This document shows, piece by piece, positions 7,897 through 15,307 of a stretch of 45,829 nucleotides of DNA (position 1 is its first letter; each line of letters opens with the position of its first letter). The position numbers and the translations under genes were made by a program. The DNA comes from Candidatus Scalindua sp. GTDB lineage: Bacteria; Planctomycetota; Brocadiia; Brocadiales; Scalinduaceae. Below the pieces are notes generated by a model that saw only the letters and a program-made list of their open reading frames with translations, had not been told where the DNA came from and did no database searches. The stretch spans positions 1 through 45,829 of the forward strand of contig JALDRB010000019.1 in NCBI GenBank assembly GCA_031316155.1. Reading direction: 5' to 3'.

Positions 7897-8154
7897 ATTC
7901 CATGAGCGTTTTTTTTATCAATATGGTCCATATATCTTTACTTTTTACTTTCATCCGTGCATCCAATGATGCTTACTTTTTAAACGGATATTTTGTATTC
8001 AAGCATTTGCAACATCATTAGTCACCATTTCCAGCAAATCAAACCATGTAATGCTCACCGCTAATTAAGTACAAAACATAGTAATTTCCTTTTTAGAAAC
8101 CATTTGAAAACTACTTTAATATTTTGTCCAAATAAAATATATGCAACTTGGTTA

Positions 8155-8891
8155 TCAATTAAAAATATTTTCTCTATGATAGGAAAGAAACTTACCGTCT
8201 GGAAGAAATCGATTTGGCAGTGAGATAGGATGTCCATCGTATTTATTTATCAATTCTTTTTCAGGAAGTTTCGTACAATTTTTTAGCCTACTTGAAACGA
8301 TTATCCTAAACTTCTCATTTATGCTTATAAGTCCTTTATCGAATGCCTTATCATGAAGAGCATTCAAGCAAAGGCCATTTCTTGGGTTCAAGCGATTTTT
8401 CTCATCTTTAGACCATGGAATTATATGACTTGCCACAAGCAATTCCGCAATTGAAAGACCTGTTATGCAGCATCTAAAATTATATGATGCTAAAACAGTT
8501 TTTCGAAAAAATGCCTGATTAATACGTGTCCTTACAACACTTTCAACGTCATAACCTTCAAGAGGCAATATTTCAATATCGGCAGCAAGGCTTTTATTAT
8601 CATACTTAGAAAAAAGTTCTTCGCTTTCAAAAGCGAGTTTTTCCCAGTCATTGAAAAATTCGTTCCATACATCAATATCCAGCTTACTAACATTAGAAGC
8701 ACCTCTGCGATTAATGACGGATCAATGCTTGCAAAATTTGCTAATTTGTAGCTAACAGAACTAGGGGTGCGGTCTATAAGTTTTGCCAATTTTATAATAT
8801 CCGGATTTCTATTATGAATCCGACCAAATGGGGTTTTACAATATAAATTAATTGCAAGTATCAATTCAGACCGTGTCCAATTCCTTCTCAT
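8155..8891 (-). pseudogene. HNH restriction endonuclease, frameshifted
   Basis: Two frames join into one protein. The N-terminal part (from ATG 8891) is MRRNWTRSELILAINLYCKT ... DRTPSSVSYKLANFASIDPS, a helix-turn-helix-like domain. At about 8710 a base is missing: the other frame continues RRGASNVSKLDIDVWNEFF and leads into the nuclease domain with CCITG, LVASHIIPWS and NRLNPRNGLCLNALHDKAFD (the HNH/ββα-metal motif). Without the lesion it would be about 245 aa, close to family size. A C-terminal product could start at ATG 8568 and would keep the HNH domain. It overlaps the preceding gene by 4 bases (ATGA). Confidence 0.8.
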
Positions 8892-9229
8892 ACAAACAAC
8901 CCTAATCTTTTTGAAGCTTCAAGAATATTCCATTCCTCTCGAGCAGCTCTTTCAAAGTTTAATACTATTTCTTCAGCAGTAATTTTTGCAGTAGGTTTTT
9001 CATTTGTGTAACTTATTTCCAATATTTCATGCCAGATATGGTCATCATGGGATAGTTTTTTTGGCTGTAAATCCTTTAACCCGATTTCAGAGGGGATAAA
9101 GAATTCTTTTTCGTATAAATACTGCTCAATATCATGCAAAGAAAACAATCCACGAATAATTACTGCTTCAGAAGCCTTATAATTGGAAGCATCTCTATAT
9201 TGATAAATAATTTGTGTATTCGTGGCCAT
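8888..9229 (-). CDS. Hypothetical protein coupled to the HNH nuclease
   Basis: 113 aa (MATNTQIIYQYRDASNYKAS ... ASKRLGLFV). It contains VIIRGLFSLHDIEQYLYEKE, FFIPSEIGLKDLQP and a DDHIWHEILEI segment. No catalytic motif is seen. The gene ends in an ATGA overlap with the HNH gene, so the two are translated together. Similar short proteins accompany nucleases in defence islands, but I cannot name the family. It looks intact. Confidence 0.65.
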   Translation of the reverse strand: MATNTQIIYQYRDASNYKASEAVIIRGLFSLHDIEQYLYEKEFFIPSEIGLKDLQPKKLSHDDHIWHEILEISYTNEKPTAKITAEEIVLNFERAAREEWNILEASKRLGLFV

Positions 9230-9463
9230 ATCACTTTTCCTTCAATTCAGGAAATGATAAATAATTACATGCAGCAGTTTCCTCTGGAATATAATAAACT
9301 GAAAAGAATGACGATTGCGACAGGGTATTCAGTTTTCGCATTTTCTATTTCATCAAAACGTTAATAACAGATAATTTCAACAAAGCAGCCGTTCAACCAG
9401 TTCAATTGAATTACGATTTCACGTTGTTGTCAATAAAAAAAATGACCTACCTGTAATTGTGAA

Positions 9464-9886
9464 TCAGTGTGCTAAGATGGGGGGGTATTTTAAATACAAC
9501 CTTAATTCTATTTCTGTTTGTATATCCTTGAAATGTTTATCAAGCGTAAGTATCTTACACTTATATGTTGATGCAATAATAGCTATATAACAGTCTAAAA
9601 GGTTTATGCTCTTACCTTTCTTTCTTAACCTGTATGAAAGTTTCCCTGCCTCTAACCAGGTATCTTCTTTTTGATCAATAATAGTAAAAGCATCAAAATA
9701 GCTTTGAATAACTGACACTTCCTTCTTTGATCTTGCACCCTGGATTAATTCAGCTATAACAATCTTCGGAATATATACGTTTTCGGTGGACAGGATATCA
9801 TCTACTGTCACAGAAAACTGAGAGGATTTATTTTGAAAGTAGTCTATCCATATAGAGGTGTCTATTAAAATTCTTTCACCGTTCAT
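9464..9886 (-). CDS. vapC: VapC-type PIN-domain ribonuclease toxin
   Basis: 140 aa from MNGERILIDTSIWIDYF; an ATG at 9901 would add MRLDI. PIN acidic residues are present: D in LIDTS, E in IAELIQGA, D in NLLDCYIA and D in LTLDKHF. VapC toxins cut RNA (often tRNA or rRNA) and are blocked by VapB, encoded just upstream and overlapping by 11 bases. All four acidic positions are retained, so activity is plausible. It lies beside the Z1 island on the same strand. Confidence 0.85.
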   Translation of the reverse strand: MNGERILIDTSIWIDYFQNKSSQFSVTVDDILSTENVYIPKIVIAELIQGARSKKEVSVIQSYFDAFTIIDQKEDTWLEAGKLSYRLRKKGKSINLLDCYIAIIASTYKCKILTLDKHFKDIQTEIELRLYLKYPPILAH

Positions 9887-10073
9887 AATGTCTAATCTCA
9901 TCAGGTGTCAGATCAAACTGAAGCTTGCCTTTCATCCTCTTAATTCTTTCTATCTTTTTCTTTTTCAAAAACTCATCAATCACCTTTCTGACAGCAGAAG
10001 CTTTACTTTTTGCTTTTGTCTCTTTTAAAAGCTCATCTAAAACCTCTTTTTCAATAGTTACGGTAGCCCTCAT
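9876..10073 (-). CDS. vapB: VapB-type antitoxin
   Basis: 65 aa. MRATVTIEKEVLDELLKETK is a short β-strand plus helix as in ribbon-helix-helix antitoxins; the C-terminal part (LQFDLTPDEIRHYER) would wrap VapC. It lies directly upstream of and overlaps vapC, the usual antitoxin-first order. The complex probably autoregulates at the AT-rich region upstream (10074-10262), but no clear operator was identified. Confidence 0.75.
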   Translation of the reverse strand: MRATVTIEKEVLDELLKETKAKSKASAVRKVIDEFLKKKKIERIKRMKGKLQFDLTPDEIRHYER

Positions 10074-10262
10074 GATTAACCTGCTGTATTTTAATTTTAT
10101 AGCACAAATATCTTTAATGTAATATCTCTTTTAGAATACACTCAGATATTAAAATAAAAGGTGCATTTTGTCAATGATATTTACACAGTTTTATATCATA
10201 AGATTGTGCATATTTATTGTACTGACAAAAAAATATTAATTCAATTTCTAAAATTGAGTTAT

Positions 10263-10397
10263 TATACTCATCTCATAATGATTTTCTGATAAAATCCGAG
10301 ATAAAATTGAGCGAGTAAAGTCCCCGGCGCTTTTTTGTCCGGGGAAAGTCCTCGGCGTTTTTTGTCCGGGGATACCTTCACCAGGATTTGGTATATC
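10263..10397 (+). repeat. Family A element, copy 1
   Basis: Begins TATACTCATCTCATAATG, contains the AAAATCCGAGATAAAATTG segment and a duplicated ccccggcgc...gtccgggg hairpin block, then ATACCTTCACCAGGATTTGG, ending directly in GTATAT. The terminal AAAACCAAATCGGTTTTAGT part is deleted. It lies about 15 bases past the stop of the minus-strand gene at 10413-11294, in the same gene-relative orientation as other copies. Confidence 0.85.
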
Positions 10398-10412
10398 AAA
10401 CAAAAAATAATC

Positions 10413-11294
10413 TTACATTTCATGCAGGAGGATATTGATCTGGGCGCCGGGGAAATGGGTAAGATTATGCTCCACTTCCTTTCCCCGTCCCCATTCGGGG
10501 ATTATTGAGAGCCTTGCCTTTCCGGAACGGATGGAGAGTAAGCCATTCCACCGTTTTATAAAACGCCTGACCGCAGCCAGCCCGTGTCCGCGTCCGATTT
10601 CTGTATACCGTGATGCACCATGTAAAAGGGCCTTCCCAATGGCATCGATGTCGTCTTTTGTTTTGAACCTGGCCTTCAGGGAGTTTCTGAAGCCTGTTCC
10701 CAGGTCCATCACGGCAATCTTGACAACGTTTTTCTCCAAATTCTGAAAGCGGTATTTCTGAATCCCCACAAACCCTCTGTTCTCACTGTGTTCGATGATG
10801 TTCTGGCACACCTCTGAAAGGGCGACAATGAAACCGTCTATTGCCCGATTGTCATAGTGAAGATGCTTTTTGAGAATTGTGTTTGCCCTCTCTTTCACCT
10901 TACCGACAATAAAGTGTATGTCATTTGACTTTTCAACAGGAGTTATCTCGAGCAGAACATCGGAAAAAGCATTGCGTGAGTATTTATCAGGAAGGCTTAA
11001 CTCTTCCGGTATGATCTGAAAATATCTTTCCGCATATCTGAAGAAGTCCATCCTTTCAAGATATTTGATCACCTCTTCTGATTCCGGAAGATGAATGGTT
11101 TTCCTGATGCCTTTTGATTGCAGGAATTCACCAACCTCAAGAAGACCAACCATACCATAGGGGTCTATGAAGATCGTGTGACGGAGATCGATTGCATGAG
11201 ATACATCTTTTGATAGGTCAGCTCCAGTCCGAACCGGCACGGGTGGGCAGGAAATTAATCTCTCAAATGTTTCCTCAGTCAGTTGCACTGTCAA
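10413..11294 (-). CDS. STAS-like / GHKL histidine-kinase-type ATPase regulator
   Basis: 293 aa. Residues 1-95 are STAS-like (AIDLRHTIFIDPYGMVGLLE). Residues 130-290 form a GHKL ATPase: N-box ALSEVCQNIIEHS (E161, N165), G1 VMDLGTGF (D197, G199, G201) and G2 GRGHGLAAV (234-242). There is no dimerisation His, so it is not a classical sensor kinase; it resembles RsbW/SpoIIAB-type anti-sigma or switch kinases fused to a STAS-like antagonist domain. A free STAS-like protein is encoded at 1318-1878. It follows the cNMP-HDOD gene on the same strand after 129 bases, suggesting a signalling unit. Confidence 0.75.
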   Translation of the reverse strand: MTVQLTEETFERLISCPPVPVRTGADLSKDVSHAIDLRHTIFIDPYGMVGLLEVGEFLQSKGIRKTIHLPESEEVIKYLERMDFFRYAERYFQIIPEELSLPDKYSRNAFSDVLLEITPVEKSNDIHFIVGKVKERANTILKKHLHYDNRAIDGFIVALSEVCQNIIEHSENRGFVGIQKYRFQNLEKNVVKIAVMDLGTGFRNSLKARFKTKDDIDAIGKALLHGASRYTEIGRGHGLAAVRRFIKRWNGLLSIRSGKARLSIIPEWGRGKEVEHNLTHFPGAQINILLHEM

Positions 11295-11423
11295 CGAAAT
11301 CTCCAGCCATTTCGGGGATATTTAGATCATGTTCACCACAAGGTATGCTGAGAACGGGGAAAAATCATATACGGGTTCGGCAAAGTCTCAGAGATATGAT
11401 AAGTGTTCACATTTACGATTTTC

Positions 11424-12824
11424 TTAAAAAAATTTACCTCCAATATCAACATTTTTATCCAATGCTGATTCTGCTTCCAGGATCTTAGTTTTGCTCTCCA
11501 TTAAAAATTTCCGGACATTTTCAGGGCAGGCATTCATTTTCTTATATACAGACGGCATAATATGATTCTTAAACAGCGGCATGAAGGATTTTTCAGGAAA
11601 ATTCAGATAGGTAACATACTCATCAAGAAATGCTACAGGTAGTTCTTTTTTCTCGTTACCCTTTGCATACTCATAGCAAATATGGGAAATATACAGCACT
11701 GCTGCATATTCTCTGAATTCTTCCGGAACTTCAGACGGCGGAAAAAATTCCGGAAAGCATTGATACTCTACACTCTTGTAAACGGTAGCAGGAACATTCC
11801 ATTTTTCCAGTAACAGAGAACCGATACGGGCATGATCCAGCAGATCAATGAGTATTGCCAGCTTCTTATGCTGTTTCTTCAACAGAAGAATCACACTTTT
11901 CCCGATATCATGTAACAACCCGATTGTGCCATGCATCAAAGGTGTGTTTTTGTTGCATAATCTGGCCAGCTCAAACGAGAAAAATGATACGACATTAGAA
12001 TGGCATTGCAACTCCTGAAACTCAGGGGTATCCGGCATGGTACTTTTTACTCCGTGATCGACCACTAACTGATAGACTTGATTGAACCCCAGATAGGTGA
12101 TTGCATGCTGAACATCTGAAATCTTGCATCGAAGACCGTAATAAGCCGAGTTTATTGTTTTCAGTATTACGCCAACCAGAGAAGGGTCTAATTTTGCCTG
12201 TTCAACTACCTCACTTGCTGACGCTCTATCACTCTGCAGCAGCAGCAATAAGTTACTTGAGTACACCGGCAAACTCTGAATATTTTCCAGAATATCCCGG
12301 ATCAACTCCGAATTTTTGTATTCTTCACTATTGGTATGAATAAGCTTTCTGATTCTGGTCCCTAAATATTGAATCTGATCTATTAATTTGGTGTCCCGAT
12401 GTATATGACCTCCGATACGTTCTGAAGCCATCTGATTAAAATTATTATACATTCGCAGCTGGATTTCCGAAGACAGCATATCCTTACTTAATTTGTCAAT
12501 GGCCATGATATGTGAAGACTTCAGCGCTACAGCTGTCACTATCCTTTTAGAGTCTTTGATAAATGCCGTATCTCCGAGGCCATCACCCTTCTGAAGTACC
12601 GCTATATCTTTTTCTTTCCCGTTTAAGGTCTGCATTAACTTTATTGCTCCATGCAGAATGAGATAAACCGTCTGGTCGGAATCTCCTTCTTTGAAAAGAG
12701 TGTCTCCGGTATTGTAAAACTTGTTTTTTCCTAAAGCGCATACTTCAAAAATTTCATTCTCTTTGAGCCCTCTGAGCAGTTTATTCTGAGAAATGTCACT
12801 TTTTTCATCATTATTTGAAATCAT
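11424..12824 (-). CDS. Cyclic-nucleotide-binding / HDOD signalling protein
   Basis: 466 aa from the ATG at 12824, preceded by GGAG at 7 bases. A longer frame back to 12947 exists, but its 41 extra residues are only translated family B repeat, so it is rejected. Residues about 20-150 form a cNMP/CRP-type cupin (NTGDTLFKEGDSDQTVYLIL, GDGLGDTAFI). Residues about 175-400 form an HDOD domain (LPVYSSNLLLLLQSDRASAS, INSAYYGLRCKISDVQHAIT, LLHDIGKSVI). HDOD proteins are non-hydrolytic HD relatives used in signalling. No helix-turn-helix is seen, so it is not a CRP transcription factor. Confidence 0.85.
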   Translation of the reverse strand: MISNNDEKSDISQNKLLRGLKENEIFEVCALGKNKFYNTGDTLFKEGDSDQTVYLILHGAIKLMQTLNGKEKDIAVLQKGDGLGDTAFIKDSKRIVTAVALKSSHIMAIDKLSKDMLSSEIQLRMYNNFNQMASERIGGHIHRDTKLIDQIQYLGTRIRKLIHTNSEEYKNSELIRDILENIQSLPVYSSNLLLLLQSDRASASEVVEQAKLDPSLVGVILKTINSAYYGLRCKISDVQHAITYLGFNQVYQLVVDHGVKSTMPDTPEFQELQCHSNVVSFFSFELARLCNKNTPLMHGTIGLLHDIGKSVILLLKKQHKKLAILIDLLDHARIGSLLLEKWNVPATVYKSVEYQCFPEFFPPSEVPEEFREYAAVLYISHICYEYAKGNEKKELPVAFLDEYVTYLNFPEKSFMPLFKNHIMPSVYKKMNACPENVRKFLMESKTKILEAESALDKNVDIGGKFF

Positions 12825-12859
12825 ATCTTTTCTCCATTTAGCGGTATTTTTATCCCCTT

Positions 12860-12996
12860 GAGTGTGTCTCCTGCACAACTCTTTCAAAATGGCTACAACG
12901 ACATCCTTGTCGTTGCTTAACGCCCTTTTGGGTATGTGCTTCGGCACAAAAAAATTGAATCCATAGATTTTTTTACATTTAAAATGGAAATTGCTC
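12860..12996 (+). repeat. Family B element, copy 3
   Basis: Hairpin 1 is GAGTGTGTCTCCTGCACAACTC. Then come TTTCAAAATGGC, the CAACGACATCCTTGTCGTTG hairpin 2, GCCCTTTTGGGTATGTGCTT and CGGCACAAAAAAA (hairpin 3, GTGC-TTCG-GCAC), followed by an AT-rich tail ending AAAATGGAAATTGC. It sits upstream of the cNMP-HDOD gene, antisense to it, and creates a false N-terminal extension of that frame. Confidence 0.8.
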
Positions 12997-13324
12997 CATA
13001 ATCAGGATACATACTTATACTCCGGCAAATTTATGTCAATGACCACCGAATTTACTCCAGGAAATGTTCAGGTATTCCCGTTCTGTAGGGGTGTAATAAT
13101 AGATTTACATTGAACGATAATTGAGCCTCTCTGAACTTTTCAAATATGGTAAAGGAATAACGCTCTGTACAGGCATTGAATTTAATCCCTCAGCAGTTCC
13201 TTGTCAACCTGTTTCTCACATTTTCTCTCATTTACCGGTTCAACTATTTCAGAAACAGGGTAATGACACATAAAAAAACCCCCATCATATGTGTTCAATT
13301 ATTTCAGTTCTTATTTCAGGGATT
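12997..13324. other. Intergenic region without recognised gene
   Basis: AT-rich stretch between family B copy 3 and family A copy 2. It holds short runs such as cataaaaaaacccccatcat but no frame with coding character. Promoters for the cNMP-HDOD gene may lie near its left end; no convincing -35/-10 pair was found. Confidence 0.5.
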
Positions 13325-13351
13325 GTATACTCATCTCATAATGATTCTCGG

Positions 13352-13385
13352 ACCTGCCTGTGCGTAAGAACGCACGCAGACAGGT
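13352..13385. repeat. GC palindrome P1 nested in family A
   Basis: ACCTGCCTGTGCGT / ACGCACGCAGACAGGT with a short aaga loop; the stem is imperfect but continuous. Related units lie at 15001-15032 and 22165-22189. It interrupts the loop of the CGGAT/ATCCG hairpin that is intact in other family A copies. Confidence 0.75.
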
Positions 13386-13464
13386 AAAATCCGAGATAAA
13401 ATTGAGCGAGTAAATTCCTCGTCGCTTTTTGTCCGGGGATACTTTCACCAGGATTTGGTTTTCA

Positions 13465-13496
13465 GCCCGCCCGGCCTGTCAGCCGTTCGGACGGGT
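13465..13496. repeat. GC palindrome P2 nested in family A
   Basis: GCCCGCCCGGCCTGTCAGCC then GTTCGGACGGGT. It is closely similar to 1120-1156 inside family B copy 1. Arms CCCG/CGGG pair around a central TGTCAGCCG. It is placed in the loop of the terminal GGTTTT/AAAACC hairpin. Confidence 0.75.
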
Positions 13497-13526
13497 AAAA
13501 CCGAAAACCAAATCGGTTTTAGTATA

Positions 13527-14981
13527 TCAATTACTTCCTTCGGTATTCGAATCTGCAATCTCCTTTGCCCTCTCTATTGCCTCCGCCTTTGTCGTTATCT
13601 TATTCTCCAGTTGATCATCCTTTATTGTATCTAATATCTTTGTATAGATCCGTCCCGGTTTAAACCCCAATGCAATTAAATCATGACCTGTGATAAGAGG
13701 TTCCGGTTTCACTTCCTCTTCACTCAATTTTTCGTACATCTCCTGGCAGAAATTGTAGTCATCCAGATTTTCCGTACTTGCGAGGGAATCCACCCTGTAC
13801 AACTCAGCCAGTTCCGGATATCCTTCATGAGCAAAGAGTCTCTTGAGTTTACTTATCCTCATCTGTTGTGCATTTCTCAGATATAAGTGCCTCTTTACCA
13901 GCCATACAATGCGTTCTTTCTCTGCTTTTGACATTCTTAAACGTTCACAAATTTTTTCGGCCATTCGGGCACCAACATAATCATGGTTCGTAAACCGTAT
14001 ACGATCAGAGACCTCAAAGGTGACGGGTTTGCCAATATCGTGCAGGAGCAGTGCCATGGCCAGTTCACCTGACCATACAACCGTTTTTTTTGATTCAAGT
14101 TCGCTCTGAGTGAAAGGTTCCCTCAGGCCTTGTTTTTTTTCAGATCCGTCTCTCTCCTGAATGCCGAGAGATTTTCGGGTAGCATCCAACACCCGTAAGG
14201 TAAGCAGGGTATGCGTAAATACATCGCCTTCAGGATGGTAATTTTCAGGCTGTTTTACCCCTTTCATATTGACAACCTCCGGAAGGATTTCATTTAAGAG
14301 GTTCAACTCCTCCAGCATCTTAATCCCAATATGTGGATTGGGACCTGCCAGAACCTTTTCGAGTTCTTCTTTAATTCGCTCTGCACTTACCGTTAGTACC
14401 TTATCAGAAAGTTTTTTTATGGCCTCCACTGTTTCCCTCTCAATTGTATAATTAAACCTGGAGGCAAAACGGACAGCCCTGATCATACGCAACCTGTCTT
14501 CGTTAAATCTCTCATATGGATCTCCAATAGCCCGAATGAGATTGTCGTGTAAATCCTTTTCTCCCCCAACATAATCGAAGTGTTTTTTGTCCACAGGGTC
14601 GTAGAACATTCCATTGATGGTAAAATCCCGTCTCAGGGCATCGCCTCTTGCGTCACAGAATGTTACTGCATCCGGATGCCTGCCATCAGAGTACGTACCG
14701 TCAGACCTGAAAGTGGCTACTTCAAATTCAAAACTGTTTTCTATAACTAAGATAACGCCAAATTGCACCCCTACCGGAACAGTCCTTTTGAATATACCTT
14801 CAATGTCTTGCGGGCGTGCTTCAGTAGCGATATCATAATCTTTCGGCACATCACCCAGCAGCATGTCACGAACACAACCGCCTGCAAATAAGGCTTGAAA
14901 TCCCTCTCTTTTAAGGCGTTGAACGATACCTACTGCTGTTTCTTTCCGGAGGTCATTCTCTGTCATTTCTCCCAAAGCCAA
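13527..14981 (-). CDS. CCA-adding / poly(A) polymerase-type tRNA nucleotidyltransferase
   Basis: 484 aa. The class II nucleotidyltransferase head has AGGCVRDMLLG and PKDYDIAT (catalytic DxD), followed by ATFRSDG and RRDFTINGMFYDP, then DRLRMIRAVRFASRF, the nucleotide-recognition helix. An HD domain follows (LLLHDIGKP about residue 330; NHDYVGARMA). It adds or repairs the CCA end of tRNA, or adds poly(A); the sequence alone does not separate these. An insert-like charged segment (about 278-310) precedes the HD motif. The first start is TTG at 14981; an ATG five codons later (MTENDLRKE) has GGGAG too close, so the start is uncertain. The stop abuts a family A element. Confidence 0.9.
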   Translation of the reverse strand: MALGEMTENDLRKETAVGIVQRLKREGFQALFAGGCVRDMLLGDVPKDYDIATEARPQDIEGIFKRTVPVGVQFGVILVIENSFEFEVATFRSDGTYSDGRHPDAVTFCDARGDALRRDFTINGMFYDPVDKKHFDYVGGEKDLHDNLIRAIGDPYERFNEDRLRMIRAVRFASRFNYTIERETVEAIKKLSDKVLTVSAERIKEELEKVLAGPNPHIGIKMLEELNLLNEILPEVVNMKGVKQPENYHPEGDVFTHTLLTLRVLDATRKSLGIQERDGSEKKQGLREPFTQSELESKKTVVWSGELAMALLLHDIGKPVTFEVSDRIRFTNHDYVGARMAEKICERLRMSKAEKERIVWLVKRHLYLRNAQQMRISKLKRLFAHEGYPELAELYRVDSLASTENLDDYNFCQEMYEKLSEEEVKPEPLITGHDLIALGFKPGRIYTKILDTIKDDQLENKITTKAEAIERAKEIADSNTEGSN

Positions 14982-14987
14982 TCTCGA

Positions 14988-15120
14988 GTTAATGCATGCA
15001 TGCCTGCCTGTGCGTACGCATGCAGACAGGCATAACTCTTTTGGTTATGTGCTTTCGCACAAAAAAATACAATCTGTTGATTTATTTTCTTTAAAAAATC
15101 GAAAGACTATACAATTAAAT
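14988..15120 (+). repeat. Family B element, copy 4, with P1 palindrome in hairpin 1
   Basis: GAGTTAATGCA is followed by a P1 palindrome (15001-15032), then ATAACTC, so hairpin 1 closes around the insert. Hairpin 2 is lost. TTTTGGTTATGTGCTTTCGC then ACAAAAAAA is hairpin 3 (GTGC-TTTC-GCAC). The tail is AT-rich. It lies upstream of cca, antisense to it. Confidence 0.75.
15001..15032. repeat. GC palindrome P1
   Basis: TGCCTGCCTGTGCGTACGCA then TGCAGACAGGCA: a 32-base near-perfect palindrome, related to 13352-13385. It sits exactly in the loop position of family B hairpin 1. Confidence 0.8.
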
Positions 15121-15277
15121 TAACACTAAATTTATACTCATACTCACACTCTTACTCGTAATCGTAATCAACCCACTGGGATTAAGATTATGATTAAGTA
15201 ATATTGGTGCGCAATACCCACTAAACATTATTAATATTTGCAACTAAAATAAAAAACCTTCGCTATTCAATAAGTAC

Positions 15278-15296
15278 CATTATGAGATGAATATAC
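15278..15296 (-). repeat. Solo end of family A
   Basis: The minus strand reads GTATATTCATCTCATAATGG, matching the first 20 bases of family A. Nothing else of the element follows. It lies 11 bases past the murD stop codon. The preceding 150 bases hold AT-rich phrases (cgtaatcgtaatc, gattaagattatgattaag). Confidence 0.65.
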
Positions 15297-15307
15297 TCCC
15301 GGAATTT

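Larger units (their letters stand above)
13325..13527 (+). repeat. Family A element, copy 2, with two nested GC palindromes
   Basis: Starts GTATACTCATCTCATAATG and ends GGTTTTAGTATAT. Compared with copy 24684-24820 it contains two extra blocks: 13352-13385 (acctgcctgtgcgt...cagacaggt) inside the CGGA/TCCG loop, and 13465-13496 (gcccgcccggcctgtcagcc...acgggt) inside the GGTTTTC/GAAAACC loop. The right end touches the cca stop codon (TGA 13529-13527), so the element begins immediately after that minus-strand gene. Confidence 0.85.

Noticed and set aside
10263..10397. CRISPR array from the repeated blocks
   Set aside because: The repeated ccccggcgc...ccgggg blocks are hairpin parts of a dispersed element, not regular repeats with unique spacers.
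12825..12947. 41-residue N-terminal extension of the cNMP-HDOD protein
   Set aside because: It is translation of a family B repeat (12860-12996). A good ribosome-binding site supports ATG 12824.
14090..14200. Repeat-derived insertion in the CCA-adding enzyme before the HD motif
   Set aside because: The segment is longer than in many homologues, but the DNA lacks palindromes or similarity to the P1/P2 units, so it may be ordinary length variation.
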